Assembly: GCF_007859275.1 (NCBI RefSeq)
Contig: NZ_VOHC01000002.1
Location: 1 to 64,000, forward strand
DNA length: 64,000 nucleotides
Reading direction: 5' to 3'
Source of the DNA: Planomicrobium sp. CPCC 101079
Lineage (GTDB): Bacteria; Bacillota; Bacilli; Bacillales_A; Planococcaceae
The translations under genes were made by a program, and so were the position numbers. Positions 9,695 to 18,486 of the stretch are shown here, piece by piece (the first letter of the stretch is position 1; each line of letters starts with the position of its first letter). The notes under the pieces are model-generated. The model worked only from the letters and a program-made list of their open reading frames with translations, did not search any database and was not told where the DNA came from.

Positions 9695-11164
9695 CTAATC
9701 TCTTGAATATTGATGGATTGCCTCTCTGACTTCTTGTATGTTGCGCATCTTGTTGTCCCAGCATTTCTGGCTCAAATCGACCGGATATTCCTCTGGATTC
9801 AAGGAGCGCTTGTACTCATCCCATAGAAGGTTTAAGCTGCTTCGCGCATAGTCCTGCATTTCTTGTAATGGCGGATTTTCATAGATGATTTCCCCATCTT
9901 TGACCACATGCTGATGAATATCGACCGCTTCAAAATTCGTTACGAATTTTGAAACATACGTATGAACAGGATGGAACATCTTCAAACGTTCTTCAGAAGC
10001 AGGATTTTCTTCTTGCATGGTGATATAATCGCCTTCTGATTTTCCGTTTTCCCTATCTATGATGCGGTAAACTTTTTTCAATCCAGGCGTTGTCACTTTT
10101 TCCGCGTTGCCGGAAATTTTGATTGTATCTTCCATAACACCATGGTCATTTTCAATTGACACCAGTTTGTAGACCGCTCCAAGAGCAGGCTGGTCATAAG
10201 CAGTTATCAATTTTGTGCCGATGCCCCATGAATCGACGCGTGCACCTTGCGCCTTCAAGTTCAAAATGGTGTATTCATCCAAATCATTCGAAACTACAAT
10301 CTTAGCGTCCGGGAATCCTGCTTCATCCAGCATTTTGCGCGCTTCTTTTGAAAGGAAAGCGATGTCCCCGCTGTCTAGGCGGATTCCTTCAAAGTTGATT
10401 TTATCTCCCAACTCTTTGGCTACTTGAATGGCAATCGGCAAACCGGATTTTAACGTGTCGTATGTGTCTACTAAAAACACGCAGTTTTTATGGCGTTTCG
10501 CATACGAATGAAAAGCTTCGTACTCATTTTTATATGCTTGGACTAGTGAGTGGGCGTGCGTTCCGGCAACTGGAATCCCAAATTTTTTCCCTGCCCGGAC
10601 ATTGCTGGTCGCCTCAAGGCCGCCGATAAAAGCGGCTCTGGTTCCCCAAATCGCTGCGTCCATTTCTTGGGCGCGTCTTGTCCCGAATTCCATTACACGT
10701 TCTTCTTTGACAATTTGTTTGATGCGGCTGGCTTTTGTTGCAATAAGCGTCTGGTAATTTACGATATTAAGAAGTGCCGTCTCGATCAGTTGGCCTTCTA
10801 CCAAAGGCGCCTCGATGCGAATGAGCGGCTCATTCTGGAAAACCACTTCCCCTTCGACGACTGAGTAGACATTTCCTGTAAACCGGACCGTCTTTAAAAA
10901 TTCAATAAAGTCTTCTTTGTATCCAACTTCCTCACGCAAATATTCAAGATCGCTGTCAGTAAACCGGAAATTCCTTAAATACTCAAGCATCCGCTCAAGT
11001 CCCGCGAAAATTGCGTAGCCATTTCCAAAAGGCAGTTTCCGGAAAAACAATTCAAACACCGCTTTTCGTTCATGCATGCCATCCGCCCAGTAGGCTTCCG
11101 CCATGTTGATTTGGTATAAATCCGTATGTAGAACCAAACTATCGTCCGTATAATGTTTCTGCAT
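9695..11164 (-). CDS. pncB: Nicotinate phosphoribosyltransferase
   Basis: Catalyses the first step of nicotinate salvage, forming nicotinate mononucleotide from nicotinate and PRPP. At 489 residues it fits the longer Firmicute form. Diagnostic segments are the N-terminal [10 protein letters not shown], the active-site [16 protein letters not shown] and [16 protein letters not shown]. Ribosome binding site GGAAGGTGA lies before ATG 11164. A TATAAT box at 11204-11199 with a poor -35 is a candidate promoter. The gene is first in a two-gene operon with nadE. Confidence 0.96.
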   Translation of the reverse strand: MQKHYTDDSLVLHTDLYQINMAEAYWADGMHERKAVFELFFRKLPFGNGYAIFAGLERMLEYLRNFRFTDSDLEYLREEVGYKEDFIEFLKTVRFTGNVYSVVEGEVVFQNEPLIRIEAPLVEGQLIETALLNIVNYQTLIATKASRIKQIVKEERVMEFGTRRAQEMDAAIWGTRAAFIGGLEATSNVRAGKKFGIPVAGTHAHSLVQAYKNEYEAFHSYAKRHKNCVFLVDTYDTLKSGLPIAIQVAKELGDKINFEGIRLDSGDIAFLSKEARKMLDEAGFPDAKIVVSNDLDEYTILNLKAQGARVDSWGIGTKLITAYDQPALGAVYKLVSIENDHGVMEDTIKISGNAEKVTTPGLKKVYRIIDRENGKSEGDYITMQEENPASEERLKMFHPVHTYVSKFVTNFEAVDIHQHVVKDGEIIYENPPLQEMQDYARSSLNLLWDEYKRSLNPEEYPVDLSQKCWDNKMRNIQEVREAIHQYSRD

Positions 11165-11285
11165 AACCCTTCACCTTCCACCATCAGTAATAAAGCCAAT
11201 TATACACTAGTAGAGAGCGATCAATAAACGAAAGTCCTATTCTTCTCTATAATTAGCTTATAGTTGCTATACCCGATCTTGTACT

Positions 11286-11314
11286 TTGACATTCCGATTT
11301 ACGTGTGATATAGT
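11286..11314 (+). promoter_or_regulatory. Sigma-A promoter of candidate small RNA
   Basis: TTGACA (11286-11291), a 17-base spacer and TATAGT (11309-11314) form a near-consensus promoter on the plus strand, between two minus-strand genes. No plus-strand ORF follows; a structured stretch and a terminator do. Start of transcription is predicted near 11321. Confidence 0.8.
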
Positions 11315-11320
11315 TAATTA

Positions 11321-11613
11321 GTTAACAACAAGGTAGCAAACAGGTATTTTTGATATACTGGCATTCTACGTAAAGTTTTTGAGAATACTTATTCACACTG
11401 GCGCGATTTGAGGATCGCAAGGACGTAAAAGAAGGTAGGGTTTACGTTGCTTAAGTTAGAAAGCCACCAGTGGAACAATGACCGCGGCACTGAAAGATAA
11501 ATCTTTCTATGGAAATGATCCCCATTAAAATGGGTTGAAAAATTGAATCAAATTTATTTTATGTTACCTTACAAATTAAAGGGCTATCCTCACATCGAGG
11601 ATAGCCCTTTTCC
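11321..11613 (+). ncRNA. Candidate structured small RNA, about 290 nt, family unknown
   Basis: The stretch lies between a near-consensus plus-strand promoter and a strong terminator and has no plausible coding frame. Its ends can pair: AAGGTAGCA (about 11331-11339) with TGTTACCTT near 11562-11570. Inside, CACTGG (11396-11401) pairs with CCAGTG (11467-11472) and encloses three hairpins: GCGAT/ATCGC (11403-11418), ACGTAAA/TTTACGT (11423-11447, purine-rich 11-nt loop) and GCTT/AAGC (11449-11464). Two more hairpins with TAAA loops follow: GAAAGA/TCTTTC (11492-11507) and CCCAT/ATGGG (11521-11534). CACTG at 11488-11492 could compete for the CAGTG half of the junction stem, so a switch between folds is possible. 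It does not match tmRNA, RNase P, SRP or a riboswitch class I know. Could instead be a leader on the minus strand before pncB, but the promoter favours the plus strand. Confidence 0.65.
11578..11613. terminator. Terminator between small RNA and ilvD
   Basis: AAAGGGCTATCCTC (11578-11591) and GAGGATAGCCCTTT (11597-11610) form a perfect 14-bp stem with an ACATC loop. The T-run is better on the plus strand, but it lies 16 nt after the ilvD stop and probably ends both transcripts. Confidence 0.9.
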
Positions 11614-11629
11614 AATTCTTTTTTTCAAA

Positions 11630-13312
11630 TTAACGGTTTAAATAGTCAGTGACTGCCCCTTTTGATGAACAGGAAACGTTATGCGCATATTTTCCAAGAA
11701 CGCCTTTTCGGTGAAGCGGCGGAGCCACCCATTGCTTGCGGCGTTCTTCCAGCTCTGCTTCTGAAACATCCACGGAAATCTCCTGCAAATCCGAATCGAT
11801 CGTCACCATGTCGCCTTCTTTCAACAAAGCGATCGGGCCGCCCGATTGTGCTTCAGGTGCAATATGCCCTACGACCAAACCGTGTGTTCCGCCAGAAAAA
11901 CGGCCATCCGTCAATAAAGCGACGCTTTCGCCCATGCCTTTGCCTACTAGAATGGCTGAAATCGAAAGCATCTCAGGCATTCCCGGACCGCCTTTCGGAC
12001 CAACATAGCGAATGATCAATACATCGCCGTCGTTGATTTCATTGGCCATAACGGCTGCTGTTGCATCTGGTTCGTTATCGAAGACGCGTGCTGGGCCTGT
12101 GTGGCGTTTGACTTTGACACCGGATACTTTTGCGACCGCGCCGCTTGGAGAAAGATTGCCTTTCAATACGATTAGCGGGCCATCTTTCCGTTTCGGATTA
12201 TCGAATGGCATGATAACTTGCTGTCCTTCAGCAAGACTCGGTGCTTCCTGCAGATTTTCGGCAACAGTTTTTCCGGTAACTGTCATGCAATCTCCATGGA
12301 TATATCCACCTTCATACAGCATTTTCATGACCGCCTGAACTCCGCCGACCCGGTGAAGGTCCTGCATAACATATTTGCCGCTCGGTTTTAGATCCGCCAA
12401 ATGCGGAACTGTTTTTTGGAGGCGGTTGAAATCGTCGATCGTTATATCCACTTCTGCCGCATGCGCAATCGCTAACAAATGCAAAACAGCATTAGTCGAT
12501 CCGCCTAGGGCCATAACTACTGTGATGGCATTTTCAAACGCCTCTTTTGTCATAATGTCTTTTGGATAAACACCAAGTTCAAGCAGATTATGCACAGCTG
12601 CACCTGCTTTTTCACAGTCCGCCAACTTTTCCGGAGATACTGCCGGATTGGACGAACTGCCCGGCAAACTCATGCCCATTGCTTCTGCAGCAGAAGCCAT
12701 CGTATTCGCTGTATACATGCCGCCGCAAGATCCAGCACCCGGGCAAGCGCCGCACTCAACTTTACGAAGCGTTTCATCGTTTATGTCGCCATTATTGTGC
12801 TGGCCCACGCCTTCAAAAACTGACACGATGTCAATATCCTGTCCATTATGGCGTCCAGGCGCAATCGTCCCTCCGTAAACAAAAACAGCTGGCACTTCAG
12901 AGTTTGCAATCGCGATCAAACACCCAGGAATATTTTTATCACAGCCGCCGATTGCCACTAACCCATCCAAGCTTTCAGCTCCTACAACCGTTTCGATGGA
13001 ATCCGCAATAACATCCCGGCTGGAAAGCGAATACTTCATGCCTTCAGTCCCCATGGAAATGCCGTCTGAAACTGTAATGGTATTAAAGATAAGCGGCACT
13101 CCTCCAGCTTCTCTTGCCCCTTTTTTCGCACTCGTCGCCAAATCATCAATATGTATGTTGCACGGCGTTACTTCGCTCCATGTACTAGCGACGCCAATCA
13201 TCGGCTTTTTGAAATCTTCGTCCGTTACGCCTACCGCCCGCAACATCGCCCGGTTCGGTGCTTTCATTGCCCCATCGAATACTTTACTGTTAATCCGCAA
13301 ATCTTTTTTCAT
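11630..13312 (-). CDS. ilvD: Dihydroxy-acid dehydratase
   Basis: Dehydrates 2,3-dihydroxy-isovalerate and -methylvalerate to the keto acids that give valine and isoleucine. The 560-residue protein has the Fe-S ligand cysteines in GGCDKNIPG and [19 protein letters not shown] and the [11 protein letters not shown] stretch near the C terminus. ATG 13312 is the start. It stands alone, without other ilv/leu genes; no T-box leader or other riboswitch was seen in the 13313-13547 gap, which is AT-rich and would hold its promoter and that of the next gene. Confidence 0.97.
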   Translation of the reverse strand: MKKDLRINSKVFDGAMKAPNRAMLRAVGVTDEDFKKPMIGVASTWSEVTPCNIHIDDLATSAKKGAREAGGVPLIFNTITVSDGISMGTEGMKYSLSSRDVIADSIETVVGAESLDGLVAIGGCDKNIPGCLIAIANSEVPAVFVYGGTIAPGRHNGQDIDIVSVFEGVGQHNNGDINDETLRKVECGACPGAGSCGGMYTANTMASAAEAMGMSLPGSSSNPAVSPEKLADCEKAGAAVHNLLELGVYPKDIMTKEAFENAITVVMALGGSTNAVLHLLAIAHAAEVDITIDDFNRLQKTVPHLADLKPSGKYVMQDLHRVGGVQAVMKMLYEGGYIHGDCMTVTGKTVAENLQEAPSLAEGQQVIMPFDNPKRKDGPLIVLKGNLSPSGAVAKVSGVKVKRHTGPARVFDNEPDATAAVMANEINDGDVLIIRYVGPKGGPGMPEMLSISAILVGKGMGESVALLTDGRFSGGTHGLVVGHIAPEAQSGGPIALLKEGDMVTIDSDLQEISVDVSEAELEERRKQWVAPPLHRKGVLGKYAHNVSCSSKGAVTDYLNR

Positions 13313-13550
13313 GCTGCATCTATCCTTTCTTTTTTCTTATTATAGAGAAGTTCTTATACAATTCAATGAATTTTAAATTTTTTCTGTCATATAAAAATAA
13401 TTTGGCTATTAAAAAGGCGGCTATCTTCAAACAGCCATTCAAAATCCGAAGAACCCAAACTATAATAAGTTCTCTACAGAAAAGGCGAAGTTTACAGAGT
13501 TCCAGAAATTTTCCTCCTTAAAAATTCAAGAAAAGAAAAGCGCAATCTTG

Positions 13551-13556
13551 TATAAT
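13551..13556 (+). promoter_or_regulatory. -10 box of acetyltransferase gene
   Basis: A perfect TATAAT on the plus strand 25 bases before the probable start codon. No good -35 is present. It argues against use of the upstream TTG at 13548 as the translation start, because that codon would lie at or before the transcription start. Confidence 0.5.
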
Positions 13557-13580
13557 GAGTTCAAAAAGGAAGTGATCCAA

Positions 13581-14114
13581 CTGTTAATCCGAAAAGCCTA
13601 TTCTTCTGAATATGAAAAGATCCGAATACAAAGGCTCGCTTCTTATGAACAATACAAAAATCTCATTCCTTCTGGACATTGGGAGATTTTAAAAGGAACG
13701 TTATCGAAAGAAAGCGATAAACGCCAAGGCGTTAATTTGTTCGTTGCTGAAATAGATGGCCAGATAGCTGGCAGCGTCGCATTGTTCCCTTCAAAAGCAA
13801 CAGCATACGAATGGGATACTGAAGTTTTGGAATATCCTGAAATCCGCATGCTCGCCGTGGACGCTAGATTTAGAGGCAGCGGAGCCGGGAAAGCGCTCGT
13901 CCGCCATTGCATTGAAGTGTCGAGAGGACTGGGAGAAAAGCGAATCGGGCTCCATACAGGAAATTTCATGGAAAGCGCCATGAAATTATATGAAAACCTC
14001 GGATTTGAGCGGTTTCCAGAACTTGATTTTGAACCGCTAGACGATGGCATTATCGTTCTGGCTTATCAGCTCGGCATTCCAGAAAAACAACAAGAGGACC
14101 CCATCACCAGTTGA
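13581..14114 (+). CDS. GNAT-family N-acetyltransferase
   Basis: About 177 residues; a Gcn5-related acetyltransferase that uses acetyl-CoA, substrate unknown. The acetyl-CoA motif A is RMLAVDARFRGSGAGKALV, followed by the motif B region with ETGN-like LHTGNFMESAMKLYENLGFER. The start is uncertain: the best ribosome binding site, AAGGAAGTGA, points to CTG 13581 (LLIRKAYSS...), GTG 13572 overlaps that site, and TTG 13548 lies before the -10 box. Its 3' end overlaps the convergent next gene by 11 bp. Confidence 0.82.
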   Translation: MLIRKAYSSEYEKIRIQRLASYEQYKNLIPSGHWEILKGTLSKESDKRQGVNLFVAEIDGQIAGSVALFPSKATAYEWDTEVLEYPEIRMLAVDARFRGSGAGKALVRHCIEVSRGLGEKRIGLHTGNFMESAMKLYENLGFERFPELDFEPLDDGIIVLAYQLGIPEKQQEDPITS

Positions 14115-14796
14115 TTGGGCCCTCTTCCTTCGATTGCTGAAAAGGATTTCTCCACTCCATTAATAAAGCATAGTTATGGGATTCTTCATCTTCCAAGTAA
14201 TTCGGCACTAAGCAGACCGGCATCCGGCCGCAGCGCATTAAAAACGTAACAACAGGATCCCTCAATTCACCGTCCAATACTTTTTGAATGTATTGTTTTG
14301 GCGACAGCCGATTTGAGTGCCGATGGTAGCCTGGCATCCTTCCTCCCCCGAGCACCCGTTCCAGCTGGTCATGGACTACCCGCTCATATGCCGACTGCAT
14401 GAGCAGCTTCCCCAAATCCAATTGGCGGAAAGCTGGTTTGACACAAATATCCACGATGTACAAGGTTTTGCCGACAGGGTTATGTGTGTTTATATAACCG
14501 TCCGCTGTCACTTCTTCCCACGTATGCTCAGGATGATTTGGGTCAAAATCAATCAACAGCCCCGTCATGGACCCAACAACTTCACCGTTTACTTCTACGC
14601 AAAATGCGCCTTCCGGATAATATTCGATATGGCTCGCCAACTGTTCTTTTTTCCACCACAAATCCGATGGAAATGGAGGTGGAAAACTTTCTTGCTGCAC
14701 CTTGATCAAAGCTTCAAAATCGCTTGCCATATAATTTCTTACAATCGCCAAAACTGGCTTATCCTTTTGAAAAACGAAGCATTCTTTTCGGTACAC
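14104..14796 (-). CDS. GNAT-family N-acetyltransferase
   Basis: About 230 residues. The GNAT core is seen as YIVDICVKPAFRQLDLGKLLM, an acetyl-CoA-binding motif with D in place of the usual G, and a longer C-terminal region ending in LLMEWRNPFQ. Related Bacillus proteins are annotated only as acetyltransferases. GTG 14796 is preferred over GTG 14805 because AAGGGAG would lie directly against the latter. It converges on the previous acetyltransferase gene with an 11-bp overlap and no terminator between, so the two transcripts should be complementary at their ends. Confidence 0.8.
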   Translation of the reverse strand: MYRKECFVFQKDKPVLAIVRNYMASDFEALIKVQQESFPPPFPSDLWWKKEQLASHIEYYPEGAFCVEVNGEVVGSMTGLLIDFDPNHPEHTWEEVTADGYINTHNPVGKTLYIVDICVKPAFRQLDLGKLLMQSAYERVVHDQLERVLGGGRMPGYHRHSNRLSPKQYIQKVLDGELRDPVVTFLMRCGRMPVCLVPNYLEDEESHNYALLMEWRNPFQQSKEEGPINW

Positions 14797-14888
14797 ACTA
14801 GCCACTCCCTTATTTCACGAAATTCAATTCTTTCTTCAAACTATACAGTTCTGTTTTCTTGTTTGCATTCCATAGGTATACATAAATA

Positions 14889-14916
14889 AAAAACCCTTTC
14901 GTTGGAAAGGGTTTTA
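14889..14916 (-). terminator. Terminator after pheromone peptide gene
   Basis: AAAACCCTTTC (14890-14900) and GAAAGGGTTTT (14905-14915) enclose a GTTG loop, with a T-run on the minus strand. It lies about 30 nt after the peptide stop and closes the regulator-peptide transcript. Confidence 0.85.
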
Positions 14917-14945
14917 TCAGAAATTTATAGGCAGTGCCTAAACTG

Positions 14946-15116
14946 TTAAAATGGCGGCAAAACATGCGGTCCTTTGTCCAATGGCGCCGCTTCTTGCAAA
15001 TTGACTGCTGCAACTAAATTTACAGTTTGAACGGAATTAATCGTAGAAGAAACCGACAAACCTCCGATAAAGCCGGTACAAAGCACAGCAATCCAGATTG
15101 TTTTTTTCAGCTTCAT
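14946..15116 (-). CDS. Small exported peptide, probable quorum-sensing pro-pheromone
   Basis: A 56-residue ORF. ATG 15116 overlaps the stop of the upstream regulator as ATGA, with GGTGGTGA as ribosome binding site inside the regulator's last codons. It has a lysine-rich start (MKLKK), a hydrophobic stretch (about residues 6-23) as in a signal peptide, a polar middle, and a C-terminal tail KGPHVLPPF. This is the layout of PapR and NprX, whose last residues are cut out and re-imported to bind PlcR or NprR. PapR ends in ADLPFEF, so a short Pro/Phe-rich C-terminal pheromone is reasonable; the mature form here could be PHVLPPF or a longer piece. The function is inferred from position and shape, not homology. 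Confidence 0.75.
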   Translation of the reverse strand: MKLKKTIWIAVLCTGFIGGLSVSSTINSVQTVNLVAAVNLQEAAPLDKGPHVLPPF

Positions 15117-16351
15117 GTGAATTCACCACCATTCTGGTCTTGATAAACACTGTAGAAGTGCGCTTTCTCCCACTCCTTCTTTTTCTGATAATGAAGCGCG
15201 AGTTGGGAAGAAACTTTTCTTGCTTCCTTTATATAACCATTTTTTCTGAAAAATGGAAACATTTTTTCTTCATAATAGGCCAAAAGATCTGGTTGGGAAA
15301 AACTTCGCTTTTCGAAGTAATCAATGTACATTTGAAAGAATTCATCTTTTTGTTCAGTATTCGCTTCTTTCAATTCGCGAATAAACCCTTTAATGTCTTG
15401 ACCTGTTTCAGTTGCGGCTTCTAATATGCTCACTAATATCGCCTTGAAAAAGTAGGAGTCTGACGGAATTTGGTTTTTGATTTCTTGAAGCTCTTCTAAC
15501 GCTTGGCTGTTGTCTCCTTTTTCTTTGAGGAGTTCTGCGTAATTGTAAATTGTCTGGTAATACAGTTCAGTTTGGCCAGTTATTTGGGAATTGCGTTTTA
15601 GGACTGTATAAAGTTCAACAGCTTGAACGAGCAAGTTTCTTCTAGTGTAATTAATCGCTAGCAGCAACTGGGCGTGCAGAAGGCGAATATAGTTATAGTG
15701 AAACTGGTAATTCCGGACAGCCAGCTCCGCGTAATAAGCAGAACGCTCGTAACGGTCCTGGAGGATTAACAGCCTTGCTTTCTGGTAATAATACTCTCCC
15801 TCAAATTTTTGCGGGATGCTTTGGATCCCTTCTTCCAGTCCATTCAATAATTTTAGCGACTGTTCGGTCTGTCCCTTCATGGTATGGTAAATAGCAAGGA
15901 AAAACTGATAGAGCCATTTTTCAGGAGCGCTAAAAGATCCTTTGAGGCGCTCCAGAAAATTTTTTTGGCTTTCTGCCCGATTATGGTCATTATCAAATGT
16001 ATAAAAACGGAATTTGTAAAGCTCGTATTGATTCACAAGTTCCGTAGACTGGATATAATCATTTTCTCGTTCCAGTTCCTCGTACTGTTTACGCATAGCT
16101 ACAAGATCAAAATGAATGGAACAATCAATGAACCCACCTAATTCTCGCTCTAGCCGCCTGTGCTTATCGATTTCAGTTTTCCACTGTACCCCCATTTTCG
16201 CCAATAGCGCTTGAGTCGTAGTTTCATGAGGAATATAAGCATTCGATTCAATCTTGCTTAAATGCGAAATTGAACAAATGCCATCTGCCAATTGCTGCTG
16301 TGTAAGCCCGTTCTTTGATCGGTAGTATTTGATGACAGAACCGACGTTCAT
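15113..16351 (-). CDS. RRNPP-family transcriptional regulator (PlcR/NprR-like)
   Basis: A 412-residue protein with an N-terminal Xre-type helix-turn-helix (residues 5-60; the LTQQQLADGICSISHLSKIE stretch is very close to the NprR/PlcR pattern) followed by a helical array of tetratricopeptide repeats to the C terminus. Members bind a re-imported short peptide in the TPR groove and then activate genes for secreted enzymes. ATG 16351 is preferred over the upstream in-frame start at 16390 because AAGGGTGAGG precedes it. It lies between a secreted protease gene (83 nt upstream, same strand) and a pro-pheromone-like gene that overlaps its stop. The pairing resembles nprA-nprR-nprX of the Bacillus cereus group, but the protease here is a subtilase, not a thermolysin. 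Confidence 0.9.
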   Translation of the reverse strand: MNVGSVIKYYRSKNGLTQQQLADGICSISHLSKIESNAYIPHETTTQALLAKMGVQWKTEIDKHRRLERELGGFIDCSIHFDLVAMRKQYEELERENDYIQSTELVNQYELYKFRFYTFDNDHNRAESQKNFLERLKGSFSAPEKWLYQFFLAIYHTMKGQTEQSLKLLNGLEEGIQSIPQKFEGEYYYQKARLLILQDRYERSAYYAELAVRNYQFHYNYIRLLHAQLLLAINYTRRNLLVQAVELYTVLKRNSQITGQTELYYQTIYNYAELLKEKGDNSQALEELQEIKNQIPSDSYFFKAILVSILEAATETGQDIKGFIRELKEANTEQKDEFFQMYIDYFEKRSFSQPDLLAYYEEKMFPFFRKNGYIKEARKVSSQLALHYQKKKEWEKAHFYSVYQDQNGGEFT

Positions 16352-16388
16352 AGCCTCACCCTTTTTGTCTGAATGCTGAAATAATACC

Positions 16389-16425
16389 ATAAAAAAACAG
16401 TTCCAGCATATTGCGGGAACTGTTT
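16389..16425 (-). terminator. Protease gene terminator
   Basis: AAACAGTTCC (16395-16404) and GGAACTGTTT (16416-16425) with a T7 run on the minus strand, between the protease stop and the regulator. The regulator either has a weak promoter downstream of it or is reached by read-through; no convincing -35/-10 pair was seen. Confidence 0.85.
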
Positions 16426-16434
16426 AACTTATAC

Positions 16435-17706
16435 TTACTGGACACGAGCAAAACCGAAACCTGATGCATAATCGTCACCAGTTGCAGCTCCATAGCCTGA
16501 TCGGATGTCAAAAAGTTTCGCGCGTCTTTGCAATTCGCTGCGGATCGCTGTGTTGGACGCGGTTGGATTTGATGCCCATACTTTCGCAGCCAGTCCAGCC
16601 GCGTGCGGTGAAGCCATAGACGTTCCGCTGATTGTCGCATAACCGCCATCATACCAAGTTGAGTACACAGCAGCTCCAGGCGCTGAAATTTCAACGTCGC
16701 CTTTTTGGATAACATAATCACCGTCTGTTCTGCTATAGCCACGAGATGAAAAGTCAGCAACCCGGTACGTACTGTTTTGAATCACATTTTCAAGTGCGGC
16801 TACTGCCACAGCATTCTGTAAAGCGCCAGGATAACCGATTGATCCTTGGTAAGGACCAGAGTTTCCTGCTGCCGCGATAATCAGCACGCCTTTTGAATAA
16901 GCATAATTCACTGCATTTGTTATCAAGCTGCTTTCTGCAGAAGAACCGAGTGACATATTGATGACTACTTTTGTGTTCAAAGCAGTCGCTTGGTCAGCGA
17001 CGTGGCGGATGGCGGTTGCGATATCGTCAGAATAACCGGATCCATCATCGCCAAGCACTTTATAAGCCCATAAATCCGCAGACGGCGCTACTCCATAGAC
17101 GCCAGTCCCGCTTGCTCCGCCATCGGCTAACGCTGTTCCAGCCACATGTGTTCCATGGCCTTGGCGATCGACGCAAGAACCATTTACGATGCTAGAAGCC
17201 GTTGTAAAGTCTTTGCATTGCTCAACATTATTCTCTAAATCCGGATGATCGGCATTGACTCCAGTATCAAGCACTGCAACGTTGATACCAGCGCCTCCAG
17301 ATGTTTGGGTCAATGTGCTGTTGTTATAAATTGCCTTAATTCCCCATGGTGTTGATTGAGAGGCAGCCATTGTTCCATAAGCCGCTTCCGGCTTTGAAGA
17401 AGTTTCTTCTATCGTATATTCAGGCACTTTTTCTATAGTCAAGTTTTTGTTTTTCTGCAAGGCATTAAACTGGCTTTCGTTCATTTCAGTTGTAAAACCT
17501 TCAGCTGCAAAATCCCATTTGACTCCGTAGCGCTCTTTTAATGATTTATTTTCTTTTTGGTTGGTGGAATCGATCAATACGCGGAATTTTTCATTGTTAT
17601 TTGTTTGCGAAGCAGTCTCTTCTCCGTTCGCGCTGGCAGCCATCCCTGGTACCAGCAGTGATGCAGTCAAAATGGCAGTTGTTAAAAATTTTCCCGATTT
17701 TCTCAT
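16435..17706 (-). CDS. Secreted subtilisin-family serine protease
   Basis: A 423-residue pre-pro-enzyme of family S8. Signal peptide about 1-27 (cleavage near ASA-NG), inhibitor I9-like propeptide about 38-100, then the catalytic domain. The triad is D147 (AVLDTGV), H184 (GHGTHVAGT) and S363 (GTSMASPH), with oxyanion N282 (AAGNSGP). Two cysteines (164 and 178) just before the active-site His are typical of the proteinase K/aqualysin side of the family. No extra C-terminal domain. ATG 17706 follows AAAGGAGATT. It should degrade extracellular protein; the linked regulator-peptide pair suggests cell-density control. Confidence 0.95.
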   Translation of the reverse strand: MRKSGKFLTTAILTASLLVPGMAASANGEETASQTNNNEKFRVLIDSTNQKENKSLKERYGVKWDFAAEGFTTEMNESQFNALQKNKNLTIEKVPEYTIEETSSKPEAAYGTMAASQSTPWGIKAIYNNSTLTQTSGGAGINVAVLDTGVNADHPDLENNVEQCKDFTTASSIVNGSCVDRQGHGTHVAGTALADGGASGTGVYGVAPSADLWAYKVLGDDGSGYSDDIATAIRHVADQATALNTKVVINMSLGSSAESSLITNAVNYAYSKGVLIIAAAGNSGPYQGSIGYPGALQNAVAVAALENVIQNSTYRVADFSSRGYSRTDGDYVIQKGDVEISAPGAAVYSTWYDGGYATISGTSMASPHAAGLAAKVWASNPTASNTAIRSELQRRAKLFDIRSGYGAATGDDYASGFGFARVQ

Positions 17707-17927
17707 CGTTCAATCTCCTTTTCCATTTCTGTTATTGGCAAAAAAGCAAAATACGGCGTCCCGTGATTGCTTTCCCAGCTTCTTTTTTGAAGGGGCCACA
17801 ACTAAAAGGTATCAGAAAAAGAAGTATTGCGTAATTGGGAAAATTTTATTGTTATAGCAATGCAATTGGATGATTTAGGAAATAGAACTTATGCCTAATT
17901 TACTACTGCCTTTTTTTCACCTTGAAC

Positions 17928-17958
17928 GAAAAGCCACTCTTCCTATTGAAAGAGTGGC
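17928..17958 (-). terminator. Terminator after VOC-family gene
   Basis: GCCACTCTT (17933-17941) pairs with AAGAGTGGC (17950-17958), with a short T-run on the minus strand. The 17707-17927 stretch between it and the protease start holds the protease promoter region; an extended -10 (TGCTATAAC on the minus strand) lies near 17855, and no clear operator was identified. Confidence 0.7.
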
Positions 17959-17974
17959 CGGAGGCTTAGTTTGA

Positions 17975-18397
17975 TCAGCTGATTGCAGTTGTAATTTGCC
18001 ACTTTACTCCGAACTTGTCTGTTACTTGGCCATAAGACGGGCTCCAAAACGTTTCTTGCAGCGGCATTCCAACTTCGCCGCCTTCTTGCAATTTGCTAAA
18101 AACCTCTTTTGATTTGTCGACCGAGCTTACTGTCAAAGCCAGAGTCACTTGTGAACCAAGTTGGTACGGTTGGCCAGGGAACGTATCCGATAACATTAAA
18201 TCAGAAGTGCCTATTTTCAAATGCGCATTCATAATCCGGTCTTTCATGTCGTCGGCAGCCGGTTCTTGCGAATTTTTCTGCATATCTCCAAAAGTTTGGA
18301 CATTCACTACCTTAGCATCCAGAACATCTTCGTAAAATTCCACCGCTTCTTTTCCGTTGCCATTGGTTACAAGATAAGGATGAATTGAGACGATCAT
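17975..18397 (-). CDS. VOC-superfamily protein (PhnB-like)
   Basis: A 140-residue small protein of the glyoxalase/bleomycin-resistance/dioxygenase superfamily, PhnB/DUF1338-type subgroup. The start SIHPYLVTNGNGKEAVEFY and the end SPSYGQVTDKFGVKWQI are characteristic. The function of this subgroup is unknown; it is neither clearly a glyoxalase nor a methyltransferase. ATG 18397 follows AGAGGTGG; GTG 18406 overlaps that site. It stands alone between the protease gene and the large operon. Confidence 0.85.
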   Translation of the reverse strand: MIVSIHPYLVTNGNGKEAVEFYEDVLDAKVVNVQTFGDMQKNSQEPAADDMKDRIMNAHLKIGTSDLMLSDTFPGQPYQLGSQVTLALTVSSVDKSKEVFSKLQEGGEVGMPLQETFWSPSYGQVTDKFGVKWQITTAIS

Positions 18398-18486
18398 TTT
18401 TTCCACCTCTTTTTTTGTTCTATCTGTACGCTATTTTTATTCGAGAAAAGTTCCTTAATCCCCTTTTAATTTAAATACCTCCTCCT

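Noticed and set aside
11460..11500. T-box-like stretch (TGGAAC...ACCGCGG) in the small-RNA region
   Set aside because: The T-box consensus AGGGTGGNACCGCG is interrupted and displaced, there is no specifier stem, and no plus-strand gene follows it.
12562..13011. A 149-codon plus-strand frame inside ilvD
   Set aside because: It is antisense to a highly conserved gene and its sequence is arginine/serine-rich noise typical of shadow frames.
14810..15013. A 67-codon frame on the minus strand near the pheromone gene
   Set aside because: It overlaps the better-supported 14946-15116 peptide gene in another frame, has no ribosome binding site and runs through the terminator.
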